Below, piece by piece: positions 13,875 to 25,328 of a stretch of DNA of 64,000 nucleotides. The DNA comes from Xestospongia bergquistia (Eukaryota > Porifera > Demospongiae > Haplosclerida > Petrosiidae). Made by a program: the position numbers and the translations under genes. The stretch is taken from assembly GCA_963965975.1 (NCBI GenBank), contig OZ014420.1, positions 5,854,001 to 5,918,000 of the forward strand, in the 5' to 3' direction. A model generated the notes under the pieces. The model searched no databases, was not told the DNA's origin, and saw only the letters and a list, made by a program, of their open reading frames with translations. How positions within the stretch are numbered: position 1 is the first letter of the stretch; every line of letters begins with the position of its first letter.

Positions 13875-14735
13875 TTCAGCCAGCCCAAATGGGCACTTTA
13901 ATAATAATAGTTGGAGTACAGGCTATCATACAACCCTACAAATCCCGAATTGGAAATATTATAGATCTTGTTGTTGGTACAATGGTGATCTTGCTACTAC
14001 TTAATGCAATAACACCAAGAATTATTGAGCTTGCACATTACCTTGAAATTGTAGGAGATAATAGCAGTTTTGAATATTTAAAAACTGTAAATAGATGTGA
14101 TGTAGAACTTAAAACAACCCCTTATGCTATATATCTTGCCTTTTGGTACTATCTTCCATTGACTGTGATGGTTGGAGCTGTTGCGTGCTATATCATCAGG
14201 AAAATCTACTTTTACTCCAAGTGAGTTAAAAATGATATATATTATTGAAGTACTTTGTAAAATCAATTGTCCAAAGTTCATTAATCATACTTTGTAAATG
14301 CTATATGATATAGAATGAGACTATGGACAATTTCCATCATGTAATTGAAAGCAATGTTTTAGTAGTAATATTTGTATTGTCTTTTGTTCATGCCCTTTTT
14401 CAGGGAGTGTAGGACTGGGGGGGTAAGATATGTACAATATTGTTACTAAAATGGATTATGTAATTGTTGTAATTTATAGGAGAAAACATGAGGAGAAAAA
14501 GAAAGTCCGAAAACTTCAGCATGAGTTGAATTTGTCTCGAGTGACATCTGTACGTCATGAGGTACATAAAGACAGAGAAAGAACTGGAACGACAATGGTT
14601 GAAAGATTTATGTCAGAAATTACTATTTCTCCAACAAGACTAAAAGCAGCTGAAGAGATTGAGGTGAAATTGACTACCATTAAAGAGCAGGATGTAGAGA
14701 ATGGTTCCATTAAGGAAGACACTACCACACTATGA
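7395..14735 (+). CDS. Beta-helix/multi-TM membrane protein, copy B, 22 exons, about 1260 aa
   Basis: Exons read by eye: 7395-7602, 7686-7896, 8074-8678, 9148-9301, 9741-9849, 9895-10046, 10223-10343, 10423-10568, 10678-10771, 11043-11135, 11185-11331, 11388-11540, 11791-11959, 12267-12368, 12486-12574, 12629-12685, 12769-12914, 12964-13120, 13371-13508, 13566-13700, 13880-14220 and 14480-14735. They sum to 3783 nt with every phase matching. The protein has a signal peptide (about 1-22), an ectodomain with repeated N-x-S/T and GGAI/GGGI turns typical of parallel beta-helices (about 70-450), a further extracellular part, a Cys-rich stalk (about 732-810, CPPGHCQC, LCGEC), about eight membrane spans (about 805-1172) and a Lys/Glu-rich tail (1176-1260). 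The cellular role is unknown; a plasma-membrane sensor or adhesion receptor is inferred. The start is ATG 7395; the upstream in-frame GTG is not used in a eukaryote. Confidence 0.85.
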
Positions 14736-15474
14736 ATGTATATTAAGTAAATCATCAGTTACCCTAATATTTATAAAGCTCGTTCATTCTGCAATATAAT
14801 TTTAATGCAAATTTTGAAATGTTTTTTAAATATATCATTCTTTCTTTCAATTTGTATACTACAATCCACCATTAGCAATAGAAATCACAAAAAATAATGG
14901 AAATTTTGAAATGTTTTGCTAAAATAAATCATCTTATCAATTTGGTTAATTAATAAAAATCCAACATTAGCAGTAAAATCACAAACTACAATAAGTTGAT
15001 ATAACATCACAAACTTTCATGAAGGAAGCTGCTTGTACAGTTGCAATACCATAAAGCAGACATCGAACACATCAAGTCATGTATTCGGTACTTATCTGTT
15101 TTACAATATCAATATCAAATTATGAATGATACATATATATGGTCAGTAAGATATGTATTAAGTCACTTGACCTCAGGACTAGCTCATAAGATAATACATT
15201 TAAGAGAAACGAAAGCCACATGTGACTGGATCTGAAGACTTTATTTCCCTGTAGTATGCAGTACAATGACTGTAGCATGCATTACTACTTTCTTTAAATT
15301 ATTATTATAAAGAGACATGAAAACAAAGACATTGGGCCTATTATGATTACAAATGACACATAGAAAGAACCAAGAAAGTAGACAGATGTAGTCTAACTGG
15401 TCATACTGGTTAAACTAGTTGTAAACCAGCCATACTGGTTGAACTAGTCAATCCAGTTAATGTTAATCTTAATT
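14736..15474. other. 3' flank of copy B, no gene seen
   Basis: Near-identical to 4920-5664, with small indels. It carries the same ACTGGTT-rich cluster just before the SF1-derived segment. I see no conserved open frame here. Confidence 0.5.
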
Positions 15475-16206
15475 TGTTTGTTACAGTTAAGGGACCAGAA
15501 TTTCCAGATCTGATGAGTTAAGAAAAAGAGGGAGGGAGGGGGGGAGAGAAGAAAGACGTCACAGTTAGAAGAGAACAAACACTAATACTGACATACTTAC
15601 CTGTAGTCAGCTGAAGGTTGTTGATACATGGGATTTATATGGAGTGCCTCTTGGATTAACTCATGTCGATCATCTTCCATCTTTTTTCTTACTCGTACCT
15701 CACATGTGTTCAAACGCTTGCCATCATGACTGTACAATGGCTCAGGAGATGGAGACCTTGAAAGAAAAATAAAAGCATAACAAAATGGAAGAGATAAGAT
15801 GTAGTACCTGTCTATTGGATTGGGTGGTATCCCTTCAATCATCAATCCTCAATCTTCTACTTAAATCTTCCACTTGAAGATGAACTAAACACAAAGACAA
15901 TATATACAATAAACACAGTCAAACAAAAAACTAGAATAAATACTATAAAAATAATGACATAGAGTCAAACAGACATATAAGCAATATATTCTGTTAATTA
16001 CTAGGAGCATACTCTAAAAAGATGGTCAACACATTAGAAGATACAAAACCAACAACAGTAAGGGCACCAAAGAGAGAGATATCATGATTTTAATATAATA
16101 CTAATACTATGTCATTTTTCTCTTAAATCTAGTACAATAAATAAGAGGGTAGATTAATTACTTAAATATAATTTTTGTTGCATTTCTGACATATTAGGTG
16201 AAAAAT
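15475..16206 (-). pseudogene. SF1-derived fragment inside the tandem unit (copy 2)
   Basis: Same structure as 5665-6386: SF1 sequence matching about 26115-26218 joined to about 26961-27576, introns retained, same frame-shifting base near 15835. Relative to intact SF1 it has further changes, such as CGT to TGT in the exon with GKRLNTREV and extra bases giving YQQPSADYR. The KH domain is absent. Sharing of the deletion and frameshift with copy 1 shows the chimera formed before the unit was duplicated. Confidence 0.85.
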
Positions 16207-16993
16207 CCTCTATTGTCTTTGAAATGACAGTCTGTAATAGAAATGTTAACAGAGTATGGACATTCACTTGTTTCAGATTTTAAGACATTATTCTCAGTTA
16301 AGATAGAGTTGGTTATGGAAATATTGTTATATGTATGCCAGCATTGTTGCTGTCGTAACTCAATCTTTACCAATATACTGAAATACTCTTCATATTGGTC
16401 TCTCATAGTGTCATTGACATAATTATTACTGAAAATGTTCCCATAAATATATATGAAAGTGGACTCCCTTATCGTGAGAGATGATCCATTAATAAATGTG
16501 GAATTTTGCATGATAATTTCATTAGCAGATCTAATAGTAACATTAGACCCAATAAAATGAACAGAATCTACAAGTACATTATTCTTTGTAAGAGACATAT
16601 TCCTTAAGAGTAACAGAGTCACATTTCTTCCATGTTATTCCTTGCATCTTTAGAGATCTGAAACCGCAACCTAGTATATCAATGAATGAATAGGCTGAAC
16701 AGCTAATATCAACACCATGACCAATAATGAATAAATCATTGTATATTTCATATTGAGGACTAATATTGCCAAGTTTATGGCTATATGTTATGTTTATAAG
16801 TGTTTTTCTTTCCATTATATAGTTGCTCCATATAATGCATAGTCTAGAGTCCGACAGGGATGCCGTTGTGGAGGGGATGGACAAAGACAACCAACTGAGT
16901 TTTTACCATTAGCAGACACATTCAGGTGACATGAAGGCGATCCATTCACTGAGCAGAGAGTAACAAGAGGACAAGACCTAGTAACAACTCCAT
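16207..16993 (-). pseudogene. 5' fragment of a divergent beta-helix gene (copy 2)
   Basis: Second copy of the minus-strand fragment. The ATG corresponding to 7176 lies at 16993, but a one-base loss in the signal-peptide region (GAGCAGAGAGTAAC for GAGCAGAGAAGTAAC) breaks the frame. An altered ATTATATAGTTGC word near 16818 and a 7-bp loss near 16580 break it again. The stretch where copy 1 is frameshifted reads through here (STFIYIYGNIFS), and nine extra bases (IRSANE) are present. It ends at the same TAA at the SF1 junction. It is a pseudogene with lesions different from copy 1. Confidence 0.7.
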
Positions 16994-17211
16994 TGATGAT
17001 CATTACTGATTATCAGCTCAGTGTACACAGCTGATAATCATGTGAGCATTTTGTATAGTATAGACTTCCCCTCTCTGTTGATCCTACCACTTCACATTGA
17101 ATCATACCAAATGCAGTAGGCATGGCTATGAAATTATTATATCTATTTGCTTCAATTTGGCCCTATAGTAAACAATAGAGGTGTGCATTAAGCATTTACT
17201 AGCCTGTGGTC
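16994..17211. promoter_or_regulatory. Short divergent intergenic region, likely promoter of copy C
   Basis: 218-bp spacer matching 7177-7394 with a few substitutions, including one within a near-palindromic TCAGCTCAGTGTACACAGCTGA stretch split over 17014-17035. The promoter role is inferred from position only. Confidence 0.35.
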
Positions 17212-20200
17212 ATGAAGATTCTTCTCTTTCTTCTCTTCTTTCTTTTTCTTGCTTCATCTGGTCTCGTGTTCCCACTAGATTGCGAGGAACGTACTATCAA
17301 TCCTAGACCAGGCCCTAGGAACACTCCATTGGATAGGTTCCTTCGAGATATAGGTGGGGATACTGATGGTGAATGTTATAATGTGACAATCAATGAAGGA
17401 TCGTACGTACTAAGGCAAGGTTTGTTAACAAACTTAACAATACAAATTGATGTGTTGTTTTGAGAACATAGATAGTTTACTCCTTGTTTCTCTGCTTACT
17501 AGGTATCACCATCTCTGGTGGTGGTGGTGTCACTCTGATAGCTAATGGAAATGTATTAATACGTTTTAGCTCGCCAAATGCAACAGAATTAACAGCAGTT
17601 GAGTTTATAAACCTCTACTATGTTGAGATGTTTGGTATAACCTTGAATGGTTCCTCAGGTTTTTTGAGTTTCACAAACGTCAGTAACATTGGTATTCATA
17701 ACAGTCGTTTCAGGTAAGTTTGTTACAAAAATGATATATCAAATCAGCACTTCATTTTTTTCCTATCACAATACATTAAATGCTCTCCCTACTGTTCATG
17801 TACTGTTCATTATTTGCTTTGTCTAATGATAGTTGTATTTATCTTTTTTTTCATATGATCACTTCCATCCTAACAACTCATTTTCTGTCTGCTATAGACT
17901 TTTCCAACGAGGAACTCTTGTTGTACAGAACTGCAATAATGTTTTAATCTCAAACTCTGTGTTTAGAGCAAATGGTGAAAATGTTGCAACAAGAAACATG
18001 TTAGAAGGAGGATCAGGAGGTTTATCCCTCCAGTACACAGATGAAGTCACCTTTCCTCAACCACCCACTTTCCTAATAAATGATTGTAGCTTTATTGCTA
18101 ATGAAGCATTAGTGGGTGATAATGCAGCTGGTAGTTTTTCAGAGGTCGATCGAGATGAGTCTGTATATACTGGTAGAGGAGGAGCCATCTTTATATTGAT
18201 GCAGAATACACAACGTGTGATTGGTATTATCAGAAATTCTGTTTTTAATAACAATAAAGCTTCTTTTTATGGCGGTGCTATTTATATTGCATTTAATTCA
18301 TTGTCAAGGAGCAATATTACTATTCATAATTCAATATTTCGTCGAAATAGTGCTGGTCGTGCTGGAGGTGGAATCATGATGTCGTTCCAAGAAGGTGGAG
18401 ATGACGAACATATTAATAGTGTTAATATGCATAATTGTATTATGAGAAATAATACAGCACCGTATGGAGGAGGTGTATACTTTTTAATTAGTATTCAATC
18501 AGGTTTGTTGATGGAATGAGTGGTAGATGAATGAATGGATAATGCTTTGGTCTTGTGATGGCTTCACATGTGATGTGAAATGTAATGTAATTATCATATA
18601 ATAGTGTCATTATTACATATTTACACTCATCATAACATAATTATGTAAGGGCATCTTAAGTAACACTAGTGTAAAAAAGAGATATTATATTATTCTCCCA
18701 CAATCTGACCCATATTTTATTGGTTCTGTATCAATAGTAATGTAGTACGAATATATATAAGATTAGGTCAATTAGGAGCTAATTAATAATTAATAGCTAT
18801 AATGTGTAAAGACATATGCCCTCACTCATAAATATTAGGAGGAAGGACACTGGCCATTCCTCTGTCCTAATTTATGTTCCATCATTTAATTTGTATGTTT
18901 TTGTTATGTTTATAACTGTATTCTCTCTTATGATTTCCTGGTATGTTCCTTTTAGGACGAGAGGATGGTGAATTGGGTTGTTTTGCATTGTTTCTAAACT
19001 GTACATACATTAATAATTTTGCTACTGAATATGGTGCAGCTATTGGAGCTACAGCTCTTAATTTGTTTGAGAGTAAAGCAGAAACCAGACCAGCAGCCAT
19101 TGTTGACTGGTAAGAATAGTTTTACTATTAAAGAAACCACATAGAGTATTAATACACATCTAATACTTCCAAATTATTCCATATTTGGTGTTGTTATAAC
19201 ACTTTGTAGAATATAATAAAACTTTGTATTATTACATTTATGGCCATGTTTGGTCACAAATTAAATAGTTGCATTATGAGATCATGTGGTTAGTAACATG
19301 ACACCAAAACACTTTCTACAACATAAATAGCTAAAATTGTTTTATGTGTTAAAATTATTGATAAACTAGTATATTGATGGCAAGTATGTACAATCAACAT
19401 ATTCCACACAACACTGGTGGTTGTTGTCATTGTGATCATATTAGCATGGAGTTTGTTCATATTATGTCAATTCTATTGGTTACATCATAATTATTTCATT
19501 CTCTCTCATTATCAGTACATTTAGGAACAACGAGGGAGGTACCTCAGTTATTGCCATCACAAACTTTCCTTTTGTTCTGCGAGGCAATAATACAATCAGG
19601 AACAGTGAAGGTTCTGCTATTATGGTATATTGTACTTGTTATATTGGTAATTAGTATCTTGTTTTATAGATTATACAAGCTAAAGTATTTTTCAATGGAA
19701 CTATAAACATCATTGACACTAATGCACAAGACAATGGATTTGGTTCATTAGTCACTTTGAGTCATGGACAAATCCAATTAATGAAGAATACTAAAGTCTC
19801 TTTTATTAGAAATCGTGGAGGGTTAGTCTTAAATCATGGAGGGAATGTAATTAATTTAACATCCATACTCATAACTTGGATATTACATTTTTGTTTTAGA
19901 GTTTATGAAGGCTAAGGGGTGGAGTTTGGATATAATAAGTGTTATTACAGTTACATGCACATTATGTAAGGATGATATAATTTATTTCTTATTTCAGATT
20001 GGGGGCTGCTCTTCACCCAATATTGTACTCTGCTCCAAATGCTTATCCTAAACTCTTGCTTAATCCACTCTGTACCTTATTATATGAAATACCACATTTA
20101 CCACCAGATAGATGGCAGGTTCGTTTGCCCCTCCACCTTCATTCCTCTCTCTCCCTTCTTGTTCCCTCACTAACGTACCAATTCTTATGTTTTACAGGTA

Positions 20201-22453
20201 AACATGACATTTGATCATAATAGAGCTGACATTGGTAGTGCAGTTTATACAAATAGACTAAATTTATGTTCTTGGACTAGTTATGATGACAATAATATGT
20301 TTGATATAGATCAAGCTTATCATTGGAATTTTATTCACTTTGGGTAAGATATTCAATACTATGTGTATATTTAGTGGTATTGAACTCCTAGTAATGTAAA
20401 TTAATTACACAAGTATTTTTTGTTTTTATAAAATCTTTGCTCTTTCTTTTAGCCCTTCTAATTTTGACAAAGCTCATCCATTTTCTGAATCTGGAGGTGA
20501 AAATGTCGTTCAAACACAGCCAGCATCTGTATCTACTATGCCTGTGGTTAGTCATATTACAAGTTACTATTTTTAGCAACTATTGTTAATACTAAATTAG
20601 TAAATGCTGCTAAAGATAGCATGTTTTTATTTTTAGTAACATTTGCTTATATTACTTTAGTTGCTAATATAATACATCTTTATTTTAGTAAAAGTTTTAT
20701 TTTTAGTAAAAGCTGTTATATGTAAGTATTGAAATGGTTGTCACTATGTTTCTTTACTATATTTAGTAACAACATGTTTCTTTACTATATTTAGTAACAA
20801 CATGTGTTCTATTTTAGGTTGAAGGACTTCCAGGCCAAGAAATCACACTACAGATATCTTCTTTTTCAGAAACTAATGATTTGACATTTGCTTTCTGGAG
20901 ATTTATAGCAGTAAGCATACCAACTCTAACATCATGTGTATTATATAGGTTGTTGTTAGGAAGGTGGAGAAATTGTTTTTAGTCCATCAGTCCGATCAGC
21001 TCCTTTTGATTTGACAAGATCAACTGATTTGATATTTTATGTTAATGAATCTCTTACTGAACGTCCTCTTAGAGTAAATGTTAGAGTAACAACATTACTT
21101 AATGAGGTATCATGACACAATATATACATTTTATTGACTCTCTCTCTCTCCCTCTTTCTCAGGATGAGAAGAGTACATACTTTCAAGTTATAGTTAAAGA
21201 TTGCCCTGTGGGCACCCTTCTAAAAGCCGCTGCAATTACTGGATACAGTCGATGTGTGTGCAATCAAGGAAGAAAAGAAATTGTATTTTGTGATAGAAGT
21301 AGAATATATATGATTGTAAGTTCCATTACTCTCAATACCAAATAATTTAAAATAGATGTACAGTGTACTTAGTGTATTTCTTTTGCATACAACAGTTTTA
21401 CTAGTAAACAATATTTTGTACTCTAACTTTTTTATTATAAATTACTTGCATAATTGTCCTAAGACTAAGTGTACTTTAAAGCACTACATTAACACCAAAT
21501 CAATTAATTAATAATTCTAATTTTATATGAAATTGTACATTTGAATTATGATCCCTCTATAATAGGAAGAGAAATGGGCTACACAGTCTGAAGATGAATC
21601 TGACTCACTGTTTCTCTATGCATGTCCACCTGGCCATTGTCAGTGCACTGTTTATCCTGAACCAGATTACCTGGCCTGTTATTATGAATATGAAAAAGAT
21701 GCTCCAGATGATCTGTGCAGCTGTGATCGTACAGGTATGTTTGGTAAACAGTTGTTTTCTGCTTTGCAAAATATCTAACACATTTGATACATTTGTGTAC
21801 TTAGTACAGATATAATGTTATTATAGTATAAACAGAGTTTATAATAAGATAATATTTCTTTGTATATGGAATGCTATTATGGCACTGATCACATGCTTCT
21901 CACATGATATCGCTGATTTGCACTGATCACATGCTTATCAGATGATATTTCTGACTTACACTGATAACGTATTTATCACATGATATTCTGATTTCTTTAT
22001 TAGGTGTGTTATGTGGTGAGTGTAAAAATGGTGCTGGAGTGAGTGTCTTATTAAATAAATGTGTCACATGTTCTGATGCTTACAGTATCTTCATTGTCAT
22101 ACTAAGTAAGTTGATAGGACAATGATCATTAATTTTAACATAACAATGATCTTTAATTTAATAATAATTATTAATTTTAATAATGATCGTTAATTTTGAT
22201 TTATTGGTCTTTTGTCTTATAGTTGTTTATGATATTGTTGTATTTGTTATAATTCTTAATTATGATCGATGTGTACCTCCTTGGTATATTTCAACACTGT
22301 TCTATCTACAGGTAATCTATAAATAGTAATTAGTATTACAATTTCAATGTTGTTCTATTTTTAGCTATTGCCATTATTGACTCAGCATTTTCCAGTAACA
22401 TTTGATCGAGTACATCCATATGTATGTCCTATACTTAGCAGACAACTTTACAA

Positions 22454-22516
<63 letters not shown>

Positions 22517-24530
22517 ATCTATCTCTCTCTCTCTTTCTCTCTCTCTCTCTTTCTCTTTCTCTCTCTCCAGCTTTACTATGTGGCCAGTTTTTTAAGTTTC
22601 TATTTTCCTTATGACTTCTGTCTCTACTCCAATATGAATAGTTTGGTATCATATACATTAAAGTTTTTACCATTTACTATAGCTGTGATAGTTGTACCAC
22701 TTACTAAATTTGTGAGGTTAATAATTCACTTATCCACACAAGACTAACATTAACTCTGTCTTTAGAAACTACATCTTCAGACGTGTCTTAAAACCTTCAC
22801 CATTTCATGGCATCTATGAGATTTTTACATCACTATTTATACCCACTGTCTATGCTGCAATGTCTATTTTGAACTGTCCCAGTATACCAATATCAGATGC
22901 AAATAGCACTCACTATGAATTGGTCAGTATATAGTAACAATAGGTATAGCTTGCACAGTGGAACCTCTTATAAAGGATACACTGAATTAAAAATGCAAAC
23001 TCTCTATACTAATATTTTGTACTATCATGTTCCTTATAAGTCAATATTGAAGTCGAAAGGATACTTTTGAAGATTCAAAATTGTTTATTATAGACAGTTT
23101 TTTCTACATTTGTAACATTTTCAGAATGTTTTAGATAATGAACAATTCAAAGATATTTTATTCTTTTTTTTAGAGATGGTTTCACAATGGCAGTGTGACC
23201 TGTTTCTCTGATGGTGGCCATATAGCACTAACCTTTTTCTCTTTAATTGTTCTGTTGGTTGCCATTGTTTCTATAGTATTAAATATTGTGATATCAAGTA
23301 ACAAATTTGAGGTATTAATCATTGAATATTATTAATATATTTAATTTAAAGTTTGTATCTATTTCTAGAGATATCGTTGGGTGTCTTTGGCAGCTATATC
23401 TCTGACTAGTAGCTATAAAGAGAAGTTTTGGTTTTGGTCTAGTGTTGAAGTTATCAAACGTCTCTTAATTGTTACGATTATCATTGCCACACCATTGAAT
23501 ACAGTATGGACTCATATCATATGCTCACTTTTAATAGTGTATTATAATGACAATATAAAGTTAGAGCATTTCTAGGTGCATAGTATAGTCTCCTGTCTGA
23601 TCAAACTAAGATCTGTTTATTTGTTTCTATTTTGTCTTTGTGATTACCCCCCCCCCCCTCTCTCTCTCTTTCAGACAGCCCAAATGGGCATTTTAATAAT
23701 AATAGTTGGAGTACAGGCTATCATACAGCCCTACAAATCCCAAATTGGAAATATTATAGATCTTGTTGTTGGTACAATGGTGATCTTGCTACTACTTAAT
23801 GTAATAACACCAAGAATTCTTGAGCTTGTGGATTCTCTTGATATTGTAGGAGATAATAGCAGTTTTGAATATTTAACAACTGTAAATAGATGTGATGTAG
23901 AACTTAAAATAACTCCTTGTGCTATATATCTTGCCTTTTGGTACTATCTTCCATTGACTGTGATGGTTGGAGCTGTTGCGTGCTATGTCATCAGGAAAAT
24001 CTACTTTTACTCCAAGTGAGTTCAAAGTGATATATATTATTGAAGTACTTTGTAAAATCAATTATCCAAAGATCATTAATAATACTTTGTAAATGCTATA
24101 TGATATAGAATGAGACTATGGACAATTTCCATCATGTAATTGAGAAGCAATGTTTTAGTAGTAATATTTGTATTGTCTTTTGTTCATGCCCTTTTTCAGG
24201 GAGTGTAGGACTGGGGGATAAGATATGTACAATATTGTTACTAAAATGGATTATGTAATTGTGGTAATTTATAGGAGAAAACATGAGGAGAAAAAGAAAG
24301 TCCGAAAACTTCAGCATGAGTTGAATTTGTCTCGAGTGACATCTGTACATCACGAGGTACATAAAGACAGAGAAAGAACTGGAATGACAATGGTTGAAAG
24401 ATTTATGTCAGAAATTGTTATTTCTCCAACAAGACTAAAAGCAGCTGAAGAGATTGAGTGGAAATTGATTACAATTAAAGAGCAGGATGTAGAGAATGAT
24501 TCCATTAAGGAAGACACTACCACACTATGA
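17212..24530 (+). CDS. Beta-helix/multi-TM membrane protein, copy C
   Basis: Third gene of the array. Exons correspond one to one with copy B: the first is 17212 to about 17419, the long beta-helix exon ends near 18502, and the last ends with the stop at 24528-24530. I found no stop or frameshift in the exons checked. Amino-acid changes against copies A and B concentrate in the last membrane-proximal loop (RILELVDSLDIVGD, LTTVNRCDVELKITPC) and the tail. The intron before the exon near 22571 has an expanded CTGT/CTCT tract. Signal peptide, beta-helix, Cys stalk, about eight TM segments and tail are as in copy B. Its 3' flank is more diverged than those of A and B and abuts SF1. Function is unknown; surface receptor inferred. 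Confidence 0.8.
22456..22570. repeat. CTGT/CTCT microsatellite in an intron of copy C
   Basis: Pyrimidine repeat of about 115 bp ending in the splice acceptor CTCCAG. The same intron of copies A and B has only about 50 bp of similar tract, so it expanded in this copy. The Ser/Leu-rich open frames across it are artefacts of the repeat. Confidence 0.9.
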
Positions 24531-25328
24531 ATGTATATTAAGTAAATTATCAGTTACCCTAATATTTATAAAGCTCATTCATTCTGCAATATAATTTTAA
24601 TGCAAATTTTGAAATGTTTTTTAAATGTATCATTCTTTCTTTCAATTTGTATACTACAATCCACCATCATCAGCAATAAAAATCAAAAAAAATAATGGAA
24701 ATTTATCAAAATAAATACATCCTTCAATTTGAATAAATATTAATATACAACAATCCAATATTACCAGTAAAAATCACAAACAATAATAAGTTGATATAAC
24801 ATCACAAACTTACATGAAGGAAGCTACTTGTACAGTTGCAATAGCATAAACCAGACATTGAACAGATCATAAGATCATGTATTTGGTAGACTTATCTGTT
24901 TTACAACATCAATATCAAATTATGAATGATACATATATATATACATGGTCAGTAAGATATTCTTTAGGTCAAACATTCCACTTGACCTCACCATAATAGT
25001 TTCATATGACCAGACATTTCAGAGGAAGGAAGCCATATGTGACTGGATCTCAAGACTTGATTTCCCTATAATATGCAGTACAATGACTGTAGCATGCATT
25101 ACTACTTTCTTAAAATTATTATTATAAAGAGACATGAAAACAAAGACATTGGGCCTATTATGATTACAAATGACACATAGAAAGAACCAAGAAAGTAGAC
25201 ACATGTAGTCTAACTGGTCATACTGGTTAAACTAGTTGTAAACCAGCCATACTGGTTGAACTAGTCAATCCAGTTAATGTTTTATGTATTATTAGACAAC
25301 ACGTTGGTAGTACAATAAATGGACATGG
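24531..25328. other. 3' flank of copy C and end of the tandem array
   Basis: Similar to the flanks of copies A and B but with more substitutions and indels. Similarity to the units stops at about 25280, just after the ACTGGTT-rich cluster and the word CAGTTAATGTT. From there the sequence is unique and leads into the SF1 3' end. No gene seen. Confidence 0.6.

Noticed and set aside
22368..22614. Ser/Leu-repeat open frames over the CT tract
   Set aside because: Translation of a pyrimidine microsatellite inside an intron.
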